DNA from: JAGXLC01 sp964472385
GTDB lineage: Bacteria > Bacteroidota > Bacteroidia > Bacteroidales > UBA12077
Direction of reading: 5' to 3'
NCBI GenBank assembly: GCA_964472385.1
Contig: CAYYLT010000143.1
Coordinates: 1 to 8,457 of the forward strand
DNA: 8,457 bases
The notes under the pieces are model-generated. The model made no database searches. It was not told where the DNA came from and saw only the letters and a list, made by a program, of their open reading frames with translations. Every line of letters begins with the position of its first letter. Position 1 is the first letter of the stretch. This document shows positions 1 through 5,921 of this stretch, piece by piece. Both the position numbers and the translations under genes were made by a program.

Positions 1-562
1 GCTCGTTATCTTTAAAAATTTCCATAGAAAATTTGTATCCGCGTTGTATATTGGGTCTGTAATTCCGCATATAGATGTAAACCCCCGTATCAATTTGCAT
101 GTGAAGGTTTCTTTCCACTTTATAAGGTGATGCTTTTAGATAAGTATACTCAAAATTCAACCTTTTTTCGTTAGCATGGGGGATAACATAGGACATAAGG
201 AAAAAAGATATGGAAGCGATTAGAAAAGCCGAAATAAAATAGGGGACGAGTATTCTGCGAAAGCTAACGCCATTGCTTAATATGGCAATTATCTCAGAAT
301 TATAAGCCATCTTGGATGTGAAAAAGATAACGGCAATGAATGTAAAGAGCGAACTCAGCAGGTTAGCAAAATAAGGGATGAAATTCAAGTAAAATATAAA
401 GACAGCTTTTGCCGGTGCTTCGTTTTCAATGTAATTGTCGATTTTTTCCGAAAGGTCAAATACGATAGAGATGCTAATGATCAATGCAATGGCAAAAAAG
501 TAGGTACCCAGGAATTTTTTGATAATGTACAGATCTATTAGCTTGGGCCGGAATATGTTCAT
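1..562 (-). CDS. LptF/LptG-family permease, N-terminal 187 residues (cut by window edge)
   Basis: This is the N-terminal part of a YjgP/YjgQ-family inner-membrane permease. In the family, LptF and LptG pair with the LptB ATPase to extract lipopolysaccharide from the inner membrane and pass it to the periplasmic Lpt bridge. The reading frame is open from ATG at 562 to the left edge. It shows hydrophobic segments at about residues 18-36, 66-86 and 105-127. The cytoplasmic loop between the second and third carries the family-like stretch NSEIIAILSNGVSFRRIL (88-105), and a soluble periplasmic-type region begins after residue 130. The start codon follows the tgt stop with one base between (TAATATG), so the two genes are very probably co-transcribed and translationally coupled. 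LptF and LptG cannot be told apart from this half; LptG is the likelier name when the gene sits alone behind tgt. Family assignment is confident. Confidence 0.88.
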   Translation of the reverse strand, partial: MNIFRPKLIDLYIIKKFLGTYFFAIALIISISIVFDLSEKIDNYIENEAPAKAVFIFYLNFIPYFANLLSSLFTFIAVIFFTSKMAYNSEIIAILSNGVSFRRILVPYFISAFLIASISFFLMSYVIPHANEKRLNFEYTYLKASPYKVERNLHMQIDTGVYIYMRNYRPNIQRGYKFSMEIFKDNE

Positions 563-563
563 A

Positions 564-1694
564 TTATAATCTTTGTTGCATTTTTTCTACCATTTCATTT
601 TTCCAGGTTGTGAATGAACCCGATAAGATATTTTCTCTGGCTTTATTAACCAACCATCTATAAAAGCTTAAATTGTGCAAAGTAGCAATCTGTGCTGCTG
701 TAATTTCTTTGGCAAGGGTCAGGTGTCGGAGATAAGCTTTTGAGAAACAGCTATCAACGTAGGATTCTCCTGCTTCTTCTATGGGGGAAAAATCTTTTTT
801 CCATTTTTCATTTTTAATGTTAATGATGCCGTTTTTGGTGAAGAGCATTCCGTTTCTTCCATTTCTTGTAGGGATCACGCAATCGAACATATCAATCCCC
901 CGGTCGATGGTTTCGAGTATATTGACAGGTGTTCCCACCCCCATTAAATAGCGGGCGGCATTTTCCGGCAGGATTTGATTGACCACTTCAACCATTTCAT
1001 ACATCAGATGGACAGGTTCACCTACCGACAGTCCGCCGATGGCATAACCTTCCATCTCCGTGTCCCGAATAAACTGAGCTGATTCTTTTCGCAGTTCTTT
1101 ATATACACTGCCCTGGACAATAGGAAAAAAGAACTGTTTGTGGGAATATCTTGGTGGTGTATCATAAAATCTTTTAATGCCCCGGGTTAACCAATGATGG
1201 GTTAATTTGAGCGATTCTCTGGCATACTGAATGTCACAGGGATAAGGAGTACATTCATCCAGGGCCATCATGATATCTGCACCAATGGATCTCTGGATAT
1301 CCACGGTATTTTCGGGTGTAAACAAATGGCGTGATCCGTCAATATGCGATTGAAATGTTGCCCCCTCCCGGCTTAGCTTGCGATTGCGGGAAAGTGAAAA
1401 GATCTGATAACCCCCACTATCTGATAAAAGGGGCTGCTCCCAGTGGATAAAACGGTGCAGGCCACCTGCCGCTTCCAGTATTTCTAAACCCGGACGCAGG
1501 AAAAGGTGATATGTGTTTGCCAATAAGATGGGAGACTGAATACGATCTTTTAATTCTTCCGGATTAACCCCTTTCACCGTGCCTAAGGTTCCTACTGGCA
1601 TGAAGACCGGGGTGTTGACTTTCCCATGATCCGTGATCAGTTCACCTGCCCTCGCTTTCGATTGATTATCTGTTTTTAAGCGGTTAAAATTCAT
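564..1694 (-). CDS. tgt: Queuine/preQ1 tRNA-guanine transglycosylase
   Basis: Tgt exchanges G34 in the anticodon of tRNAs for Asp, Asn, His and Tyr with preQ1, the committing step of queuosine synthesis on tRNA. The protein is 376 aa, a normal length for the family. Visible motifs are the catalytic Asp in SDSGGYQ (D92), ALDECTPYP (D146), the substrate-loop motif AIGGLSVGEP, YLMGVGTP, and the nucleophile Asp in DMFDCVIPTRNGRNG (D271). The usual C-terminal zinc cluster CxCxxC...H is degenerate: only one Cys (C316, in SYVDSCFSKAYLRHL) and the His remain. From memory, other Bacteroidota Tgt proteins look similar. I chose the ATG at 1694 because the protein then begins MNFNRLKTD, as in relatives. 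A longer frame from TTG at 1715 is unlikely because that codon lies inside a TATCTTTG promoter box. The Lpt permease gene follows directly. Confidence 0.95.
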   Translation of the reverse strand: MNFNRLKTDNQSKARAGELITDHGKVNTPVFMPVGTLGTVKGVNPEELKDRIQSPILLANTYHLFLRPGLEILEAAGGLHRFIHWEQPLLSDSGGYQIFSLSRNRKLSREGATFQSHIDGSRHLFTPENTVDIQRSIGADIMMALDECTPYPCDIQYARESLKLTHHWLTRGIKRFYDTPPRYSHKQFFFPIVQGSVYKELRKESAQFIRDTEMEGYAIGGLSVGEPVHLMYEMVEVVNQILPENAARYLMGVGTPVNILETIDRGIDMFDCVIPTRNGRNGMLFTKNGIINIKNEKWKKDFSPIEEAGESYVDSCFSKAYLRHLTLAKEITAAQIATLHNLSFYRWLVNKARENILSGSFTTWKNEMVEKMQQRL

Positions 1695-1712
1695 GCCTGA
1701 AAATTTTCCCGG

Positions 1713-1720
1713 CAAAGATA
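1713..1720 (-). promoter_or_regulatory. Putative -7 box of the tgt promoter
   Basis: On the minus strand this reads TATCTTTG, an exact match to the Bacteroidota -7 consensus TAnnTTTG. It lies about 18 bases upstream of the tgt ATG, which would give a very short 5' leader of roughly 12 bases. No TTTG is visible at the expected -33 position, so the call rests on the -7 box and its position. Confidence 0.45.
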
Positions 1721-1741
1721 ACCATTCATATTAATTTATTT

Positions 1742-1770
1742 GTTGTATACTTGCAAGTTCAATATACAAC
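1742..1770. repeat. Inverted repeat with nested palindrome between divergent genes
   Basis: GTTGTATA at 1742-1749 and TATACAAC at 1763-1770 form a perfect 8-base inverted repeat. A perfect 10-base palindrome, ACTTGCAAGT, lies at 1749-1758 and shares one base with the left arm. The element sits in the 115-base region between tgt (leftward) and the glycosyltransferase gene (rightward). It could be an operator or simply AT-rich sequence. The arms are seen directly; any binding role is inference. Confidence 0.4.
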
Positions 1771-1809
1771 GCGAAATAATCATAAAGTCTGATTCAAAGT
1801 ATTTTTGTC

Positions 1810-2952
1810 GTGCAATGGATTGATTTACTGATCAAAAATCCGCTCCTTTTTATTCCGCTGCTTTATATACTTGCCTTTGTTATTCAAATGGTCTATTATT
1901 TGGGTCTATATGCAAGGGTTTTATTTTACCGGGAAAAAGAAGATGTTCCAGAATTACCACCTGTATCCGTTATTATTTGTGCAAAAAATGAAGCGGATAA
2001 CCTGGAGAAAAACCTTCCGGCTATACTCCAGCAAGAGTATCCGGAAGGCTATGAAGTTATTGTGGTGAACGACGGTTCATCAGATGATTCGGATATGGTG
2101 CTGCAGCGGCTGCAACAGAGCTACCGGCATCTTCAAACTACGGAAATTAAGAATGACCGGAAATTTACCCATGCAAAAAAGCTGGCAGTAACCCTGGGTA
2201 TCAAAAAAGCGCAACATGCGTGGATCTTATTAACCGACGCCGATTGTGTTCCCTCAGGCAAAACATGGATCCGGTCTATGGCTAAGCATTTTGATGATCA
2301 AACATCGCTGGTTTTGGGCTATGGAGGTTATAAATCCTATCCCGGATTGCTGAATACATTGATACGCTTTGATACCCTGACCATCGCCCTACAATATTTT
2401 TCTTATTCCCTGGCAGGCATACCCTATATGGGTGTGGGAAGAAATTTGGCCTACCGAAAGAAACTTTTTTTTGATAACAAAGGTTTCGCCGGGCATTACC
2501 ACCTTCATTCAGGTGATGATGACCTTTTTGTCAACCAAACTGCAACAAAACATAATACCCGCGTTAAGATATCCAATCAAGCCAAGGTTTACTCCGAGCC
2601 TCACCACAGTCTCTCCGCATGGTTTCGACAGAAAAGAAGACATCTCTCCACTGCCTATTATTACAAAAAAAAGACCAAATTGAGGCTTTTAACAGAAATT
2701 TATTCCCGGGTTGGTTTTTATCTTTTCTTTGTTTTATCTTTGGTCTGTTTTAAGCCATATTACCTGTACATATTGGGAATATTTGTTTTTAGATGGATTC
2801 TGCAATGGATTGTATATAAAAATCTTATGAATCGTTTGGGAGAAAAAATATTTTTGTTACCTTCGGTGTTTTACGATATGTTTTTACCATTTATTAATTT
2901 TATAGCCCTAATTTCAAATAAGATTTATTCAAACAACCATAGATGGAGATAA
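1810..2952 (+). CDS. Membrane-anchored family 2 glycosyltransferase
   Basis: This is a 380-aa GT2 (GT-A fold) glycosyltransferase that probably transfers a sugar from a nucleotide-sugar donor at the inner face of the cytoplasmic membrane. A membrane segment at about 12-34 precedes the catalytic domain. Motifs include PPVSVIICAKNEADNL (50-65), VVNDGSSDDS (85-94), the metal-binding DxD in LTDADCVPS (D143, D145), SGDDDLF (D236-D238, the general-base region) and QKRRH (274-278), which sits where processive enzymes have QxxRW. Two or three hydrophobic segments follow at about 302-336 and 347-368. The start is GTG at 1810, since no in-frame ATG is available before the first membrane segment. The last 10 bases overlap the sigma factor gene, implying translational coupling. 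The substrate cannot be deduced; cell-surface polysaccharide or glycolipid synthesis is the general expectation. Confidence 0.87.
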   Translation: MQWIDLLIKNPLLFIPLLYILAFVIQMVYYLGLYARVLFYREKEDVPELPPVSVIICAKNEADNLEKNLPAILQQEYPEGYEVIVVNDGSSDDSDMVLQRLQQSYRHLQTTEIKNDRKFTHAKKLAVTLGIKKAQHAWILLTDADCVPSGKTWIRSMAKHFDDQTSLVLGYGGYKSYPGLLNTLIRFDTLTIALQYFSYSLAGIPYMGVGRNLAYRKKLFFDNKGFAGHYHLHSGDDDLFVNQTATKHNTRVKISNQAKVYSEPHHSLSAWFRQKRRHLSTAYYYKKKTKLRLLTEIYSRVGFYLFFVLSLVCFKPYYLYILGIFVFRWILQWIVYKNLMNRLGEKIFLLPSVFYDMFLPFINFIALISNKIYSNNHRWR

Positions 2953-3545
2953 ATCCCAACTTATCCAATAAGGCCAAGTACGACTATAAGCTGGTAAAGC
3001 TTGCCATAGACGGAGATGAGCAGGCTTATGCCGAACTTATGGATCGCTACCGCGATGCCATATATTATATGCTGCTTAAGATGGTCAGCAATAAAAGTGA
3101 TGCGGAGGATCTGACGATTGAAGCCTTTGGGAAAGCTTTCAAGAGCATAGAACAATATACCCCGAAATATGCCTTTAGTACCTGGCTTTTTAAAATCGCT
3201 ACCAACAATTGTATCGATTTTATACGCAAGCAAAAAGCCAATTTGATTTCCATAGATCAGGCTGAGGAAGAGGATGATATGGCTCCACCCCCTTTGCAGT
3301 CTACAGTGCTTGACCCGGAGGAAGACATGATCAAAAACCAGAAGGTTGACCTGATGAGACATGTGGTCGGAAAGCTCAAGCCGCGGTATCGAAATCTCAT
3401 TCAATTGCGGTATTTTAAGGAATACTCCTATGAAGAAATTGCCGAAGAATTAAACCTTCCTTTAGGTACGGTCAAAGCCCAGCTTTTCAGAGCCAGAGAA
3501 CTCCTTTATAATATTCTTAAAAATAAGGACCACCATATTAAATAG
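2943..3545 (+). CDS. ECF-type sigma-70 family RNA polymerase sigma factor
   Basis: This 200-aa protein has a two-domain ECF layout. Region 2 covers about 18-97, with DAEDLTIEAFGKAFKSI and STWLFKIATNNCIDFIRKQK, the core-binding and -10-recognition part. A long acidic linker follows at 104-130 (AEEEDDMAPPP). Region 4 covers about 134-190, with the helix-turn-helix YSYEEIAEELNLPLGTVKAQ. It directs RNA polymerase to a set of promoters that cannot be named from sequence. The ATG lies inside the end of the glycosyltransferase gene (ATGGAGATAA, overlap 10 bases), so its expression is probably tied to that gene. No anti-sigma factor or zinc-finger partner gene lies nearby, which is unusual for an ECF factor that is controlled by sequestration. 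P. gingivalis SigP, which acts on T9SS genes, is an ECF factor of comparable type, but nothing here proves equivalence. Confidence 0.92.
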   Translation: MEINPNLSNKAKYDYKLVKLAIDGDEQAYAELMDRYRDAIYYMLLKMVSNKSDAEDLTIEAFGKAFKSIEQYTPKYAFSTWLFKIATNNCIDFIRKQKANLISIDQAEEEDDMAPPPLQSTVLDPEEDMIKNQKVDLMRHVVGKLKPRYRNLIQLRYFKEYSYEEIAEELNLPLGTVKAQLFRARELLYNILKNKDHHIK

Positions 3546-3646
3546 GGTTCGTCTGTCATGCCCACTGGCTTCGTTGCATTCGTTTGTTATACAAGTCAAT
3601 TTATTTTTTACTGGCACAAGGTGTGCATTATAATTTCAGGCATTTA

Positions 3647-3656
3647 ATATGCATAT
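3647..3656. repeat. Short palindrome in the gap before rsmG
   Basis: ATATGCATAT is a perfect 10-base palindrome in the 179-base gap between the sigma factor gene and rsmG. Around it GGCAT (3639-3643) and ATGCC (3655-3659) could also pair. A weaker longer pairing involves AAGGTGTGCAT (3618-3628) and ATGCATATGCCTT (3649-3661). No run of T follows, so it is not a typical terminator. The rest of the gap shows no gene and no convincing promoter. Confidence 0.3.
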
Positions 3657-3724
3657 GCCTTGCAGTCGAATAACCCGGACAACATGCAAATATCTTATCT
3701 GACTTTATAGACAAGAACTGAAAA

Positions 3725-4351
3725 ATGGATTACCTTCTGAAATATTTTCCTGACCTTACTGCGCATCAGAAAAGATTGTTTCGGGATTTATTTGATGCCT
3801 ATCATTTCTGGAATAGACGAATTAATGTGATATCCAGGAAAGATTTCCAAAATTTTTATTTGCATCACGTTTTACATGCCCTGGCTATAGCCAAGGTTAT
3901 CCGGTTTAGCCCAGGAACTGCAGTGCTGGATGTGGGTACCGGGGGTGGGTTTCCTGGATTGCCTTTGGCCATTTATTTCCCCAATGTTCATTTTATGCTG
4001 GTAGACTCTATACAAAAGAAATTGTATGTCATTGAGGCTATAAAAAAGGATTTTCAACTGGATAATTTGGATACCCTGCATACCCGGATAGAAACATATC
4101 ATGAACAGTTTGATTTTGTTGCCAGCCGCGCTGTAACCCAATTTCCAATGTTCGTGAACTGGGTCTCCAAAAATGTGCATACCCGGCATAAAAATCAATT
4201 GCGCAATGGGATACTCTATTTAAAAGGAGGTAATTTTCAATGGGAAACAGAAGCCTTTCAACAGCATATGAGCATCTTTTCTATTGATGCTTTTTATGCA
4301 GAAACATTTTTTCAAACCAAAAAAGTACTCTTTTTACCCGTTGAGCAATAG
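3725..4351 (+). CDS. rsmG: 16S rRNA (guanine527-N7)-methyltransferase RsmG (GidB)
   Basis: RsmG uses S-adenosylmethionine to methylate N7 of G527 in the 530 loop of 16S rRNA in the small subunit. The protein is 208 aa, normal for the family. It carries the family N-terminal motif FWNRRINVISRKDF (28-41) with the conserved downstream histidines (H47, H48). The SAM-binding motif is VLDVGTGGGFPGLPLAI (67-83), with the acidic residue that binds the ribose of SAM in MLVDSIQKK (D94). SRAV (134-137) and LKGG (166-169) follow, also typical. The ATG is preceded by an A-rich stretch and no Shine-Dalgarno. It lies 179 bases after the sigma factor gene and 192 before rpmH, so it may have its own promoter, though I could not identify one. 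In many bacteria loss of this enzyme gives low-level streptomycin resistance. Confidence 0.95.
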   Translation: MDYLLKYFPDLTAHQKRLFRDLFDAYHFWNRRINVISRKDFQNFYLHHVLHALAIAKVIRFSPGTAVLDVGTGGGFPGLPLAIYFPNVHFMLVDSIQKKLYVIEAIKKDFQLDNLDTLHTRIETYHEQFDFVASRAVTQFPMFVNWVSKNVHTRHKNQLRNGILYLKGGNFQWETEAFQQHMSIFSIDAFYAETFFQTKKVLFLPVEQ

Positions 4352-4470
4352 TCGTATCCCCATAATGAGACAATGAGCAAGTTGATGGTACTTTGTATGG
4401 CACTGATTTAGCTTGTATTGTTCATGCATAGCTCCTTAATAGGATGTAATCAATAATTCCTTTCAGTTTT

Positions 4471-4500
4471 TTTGTAACTATAAAAAAAACATTACTTTTG
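4471..4500 (+). promoter_or_regulatory. Bacteroidota-type promoter for rpmH
   Basis: TTTG at 4471-4474 (-33 box) and TACTTTTG at 4493-4500 (-7 box, consensus TAnnTTTG) are separated by 18 bases, an almost ideal Bacteroidota promoter. Transcription would start near 4507, leaving a leader of about 37 bases before the rpmH ATG. An A-rich tract lies in the spacer. This is the strongest promoter in the window, as expected for a ribosomal protein gene. Confidence 0.75.
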
Positions 4501-4543
4501 CATCCCTGTAAAGCATTTTGGTGAATTATAAAAATCAGAAGTG

Positions 4544-4699
4544 ATGAAAAGAACTTTTCAACCCTCAAATAGGAAAAGAAGGAACAAGCACGGTTTCAGA
4601 AAACGCATGCAAACCAAGAATGGCAGACAAATATTATCCCGGCGCAGAGCGAAGGGTAGAAAGCGGTTGACCGTATCCGATGAGATACCCGCAAAATAA
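4544..4699 (+). CDS. rpmH: 50S ribosomal protein L34
   Basis: This short gene encodes the 51-aa, highly basic large-subunit protein L34, which binds 23S rRNA. The protein opens with MKRTFQPSNRKRRNKHGFRK (1-20), the hallmark of the family, and continues with a conserved basic core, MQTKNGRQILSRRRAKGRKR (22-41). The tail LTVSDEIPAK is somewhat longer than the 44-46 aa typical of proteobacterial L34; from memory, Bacteroidota L34 is also longer. A GTG lies directly before the ATG in frame, but the family start is the ATG. The gene appears to be a single-gene unit, with a strong promoter upstream and an intrinsic terminator downstream. The usual neighbours rnpA, yidC and dnaA are absent here, although rsmG lies just upstream. 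Confidence 0.97.
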   Translation: MKRTFQPSNRKRRNKHGFRKRMQTKNGRQILSRRRAKGRKRLTVSDEIPAK

Positions 4700-4727
4700 T
4701 GGGCATGGTTAGCTTTTTATCAGCATA

Positions 4728-4767
4728 AAAAAGTAAAGGATATGATTGCGTCTTTTACTTTTTTTTT
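4728..4767 (+). terminator. Intrinsic terminator of rpmH
   Basis: AAAAAGTAAAGGA (4728-4740) pairs with TCTTTTACTTTTT (4751-4763) over 13 positions, one of them a G-U pair, around a 10-base loop. The right arm runs into an unbroken T tract (4759-4767). It begins 28 bases after the rpmH stop. The stem is AT-rich, but its length and the T run make it convincing. The A tract on the left may let it act on the other strand too, but no gene there needs it. Confidence 0.8.
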
Positions 4768-4768
4768 G

Positions 4769-5084
4769 TGTGCAATTGATACTTGCTTGTAATTGAAATG
4801 GTTATTGCTCTAACCGGAAGGCAGAGAACCTCACGGAATGCTTTATTTCCATAAATAGCCTTATTTACTTGGAGTTAGGAATATTCGGGTATATTTTTGG
4901 CTGCAGCATATAATTTTACTTTTGCCATATCGTTCATTTTGATAATTCATAGACTAACAGCAAGGGAAATTCAGATATTTTTGAGGACAGGGGTCTCATA
5001 AGAATTCCACGATGATAAAGATGAATTTATGTATTTTTGAAACGATTTTTGTAGCATAAACAAGGCCAACTAAATTATATACCT
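4769..5084. other. Non-coding stretch between rpmH terminator and PASTA gene
   Basis: No tRNA, structured RNA family or convincing small gene is visible in these 316 bases. The stretch contains one good promoter (4896-4924). It also has two exact -7 boxes without a -33 partner, TATTTTTG at 4976-4983 and 5032-5039. A 15-codon frame (5012-5059) shows no homology I recognise and overlaps the second of these boxes. If the good promoter drives the PASTA gene, its leader is about 150 bases, long enough for regulation. Confidence 0.6.
4896..4924 (+). promoter_or_regulatory. Bacteroidota-type promoter, likely for the PASTA and T9SS-cargo genes
   Basis: TTTG at 4896-4899 and TACTTTTG at 4917-4924 are 17 bases apart, matching the -33/-7 pair seen before rpmH. 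A perfect palindrome GCTGCAGC (4900-4907) directly follows the -33 box and could be an operator. Transcription would begin near 4931, about 155 bases before the PASTA gene start. It is the best-supported promoter for the downstream overlapping gene pair. Confidence 0.55.
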
Positions 5085-5921
5085 GTGAATCTTCTCCAAT
5101 TTCTCAAGACCAAAGATTTTCTGAAACATCTTATTATAGCTATCGTCCTGGGTATCGTTATCTTTTCTTCATCTTTCATTTTTTTGAATATTTATACCCA
5201 GCATGGAGAATCTTTTCCTTTGCCTGATTTTAAAAAGCTAACCCTAAAAGAGGCTAAGCAACTGGCCGACAGGTACAGTCTTAAAATTGAGGTGACCGAT
5301 TCGGTATATCAGGATAACTGGCCAAAAGGTACGGTGGCCAAACAGAATCCTTCTTCTGAGTTTGATGTAAAAGAGGGAAGAACCATATTTATAACAATGA
5401 ATGCAACAACAAAAGAGTTGGTAAAGATGCCGAATGTGGTAGGTGTTTCACACCGGCATGCCAAAGCCATTTTGAACAATTCCGGGTTAAAGATAGGCAA
5501 ACTTGTCCACCGGCCTGATATTGCCGTAAACAATGTTTTAGAGCAGAGGGTTGATAATAAAGATATTAAGACGGGAAAATTGATTCCCAAAGGCACGGAA
5601 ATAGATTTGGTTTTGGGCAAAGGTAGTGATGAGCGGGCCAATATTCCGGATTTAGCAGGTTATCCGCACCAAAAGGCCAGAGACCGGATTCTTGAGAATG
5701 CCATGAATGTGGGTGCTGTCAGGTACGATACAACCATTAATACGCAGGAAGATTCAGCCAAAGCTTTTGTATGGCAGCAATATCCTCCCTATGAGAAGAA
5801 TAAAGCGGTGAAACTTGGTGCCTATATTGATCTTTGGATTACCACGGATTCAGCAAAACTTCCCGGTCATGATACAACCCAATTTAAACTTGAGATGTAT
5901 GATGGTGATTCACTGCAATAG
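5085..5921 (+). CDS. Membrane-anchored protein with three PASTA domains
   Basis: This 278-aa protein has a short cytoplasmic N terminus, one membrane segment (about 15-36) and an extracytoplasmic part made of three PASTA repeats. The repeats lie at about 44-106, 113-178 and 185-254. Each has the family pattern of a P-D/N-hydrophobic entry (LPDFKKLTLKEAKQLA, MPNVVGVSHRHAKAIL, IPDLAGYPHQKARDRI), a central strand and a QxP/QR-type turn (QNPSSEF, QRVDNKD, QQYPPYE). A polar tail follows. PASTA domains are known from Ser/Thr kinases and penicillin-binding proteins, where some bind peptidoglycan fragments. Here there is no kinase or transpeptidase domain, so the protein is probably a periplasmic binding or scaffold factor in the inner membrane. 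The start is GTG at 5085; the sequence MNLLQFLKTKDFLKHL fits the family N terminus. The end overlaps the next gene by 20 bases. Confidence 0.88.
   Translation: MNLLQFLKTKDFLKHLIIAIVLGIVIFSSSFIFLNIYTQHGESFPLPDFKKLTLKEAKQLADRYSLKIEVTDSVYQDNWPKGTVAKQNPSSEFDVKEGRTIFITMNATTKELVKMPNVVGVSHRHAKAILNNSGLKIGKLVHRPDIAVNNVLEQRVDNKDIKTGKLIPKGTEIDLVLGKGSDERANIPDLAGYPHQKARDRILENAMNVGAVRYDTTINTQEDSAKAFVWQQYPPYEKNKAVKLGAYIDLWITTDSAKLPGHDTTQFKLEMYDGDSLQ

Noticed and set aside
1800..1807. TATTTTTG just before the glycosyltransferase start, an exact -7 box match
   Set aside because: Transcription would begin after the GTG start, no TTTG lies at -33, and dropping the start would remove the first membrane segment. 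AT-rich chance match is likelier.
2961..3404. Minus-strand open frame of 147 codons opposite the sigma factor gene
   Set aside because: It lies wholly within a strongly conserved sigma-70 gene on the other strand and its translation has no recognisable domain.
3583..3609. TTTG followed 15 bases later by TATTTTTT as a possible rsmG promoter
   Set aside because: Spacing is short and the last base of the -7 box does not match; too weak to annotate.
4352..4543. Possible replication origin between rsmG and rpmH
   Set aside because: rsmG and rpmH are often origin-proximal, but no cluster of DnaA boxes (TTATCCACA-like) is visible here.
5012..5059. 15-codon frame as a possible leader peptide before the PASTA gene
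   Set aside because: No codon run or hairpin suggestive of attenuation, and a frame this short is expected by chance.
5815..5901. Upstream extension of the T9SS cargo frame into the PASTA gene
   Set aside because: It would bury the signal peptide 30 residues inside and overlaps coding sequence for the third PASTA domain; the ATG at 5902 gives a normal signal peptide.
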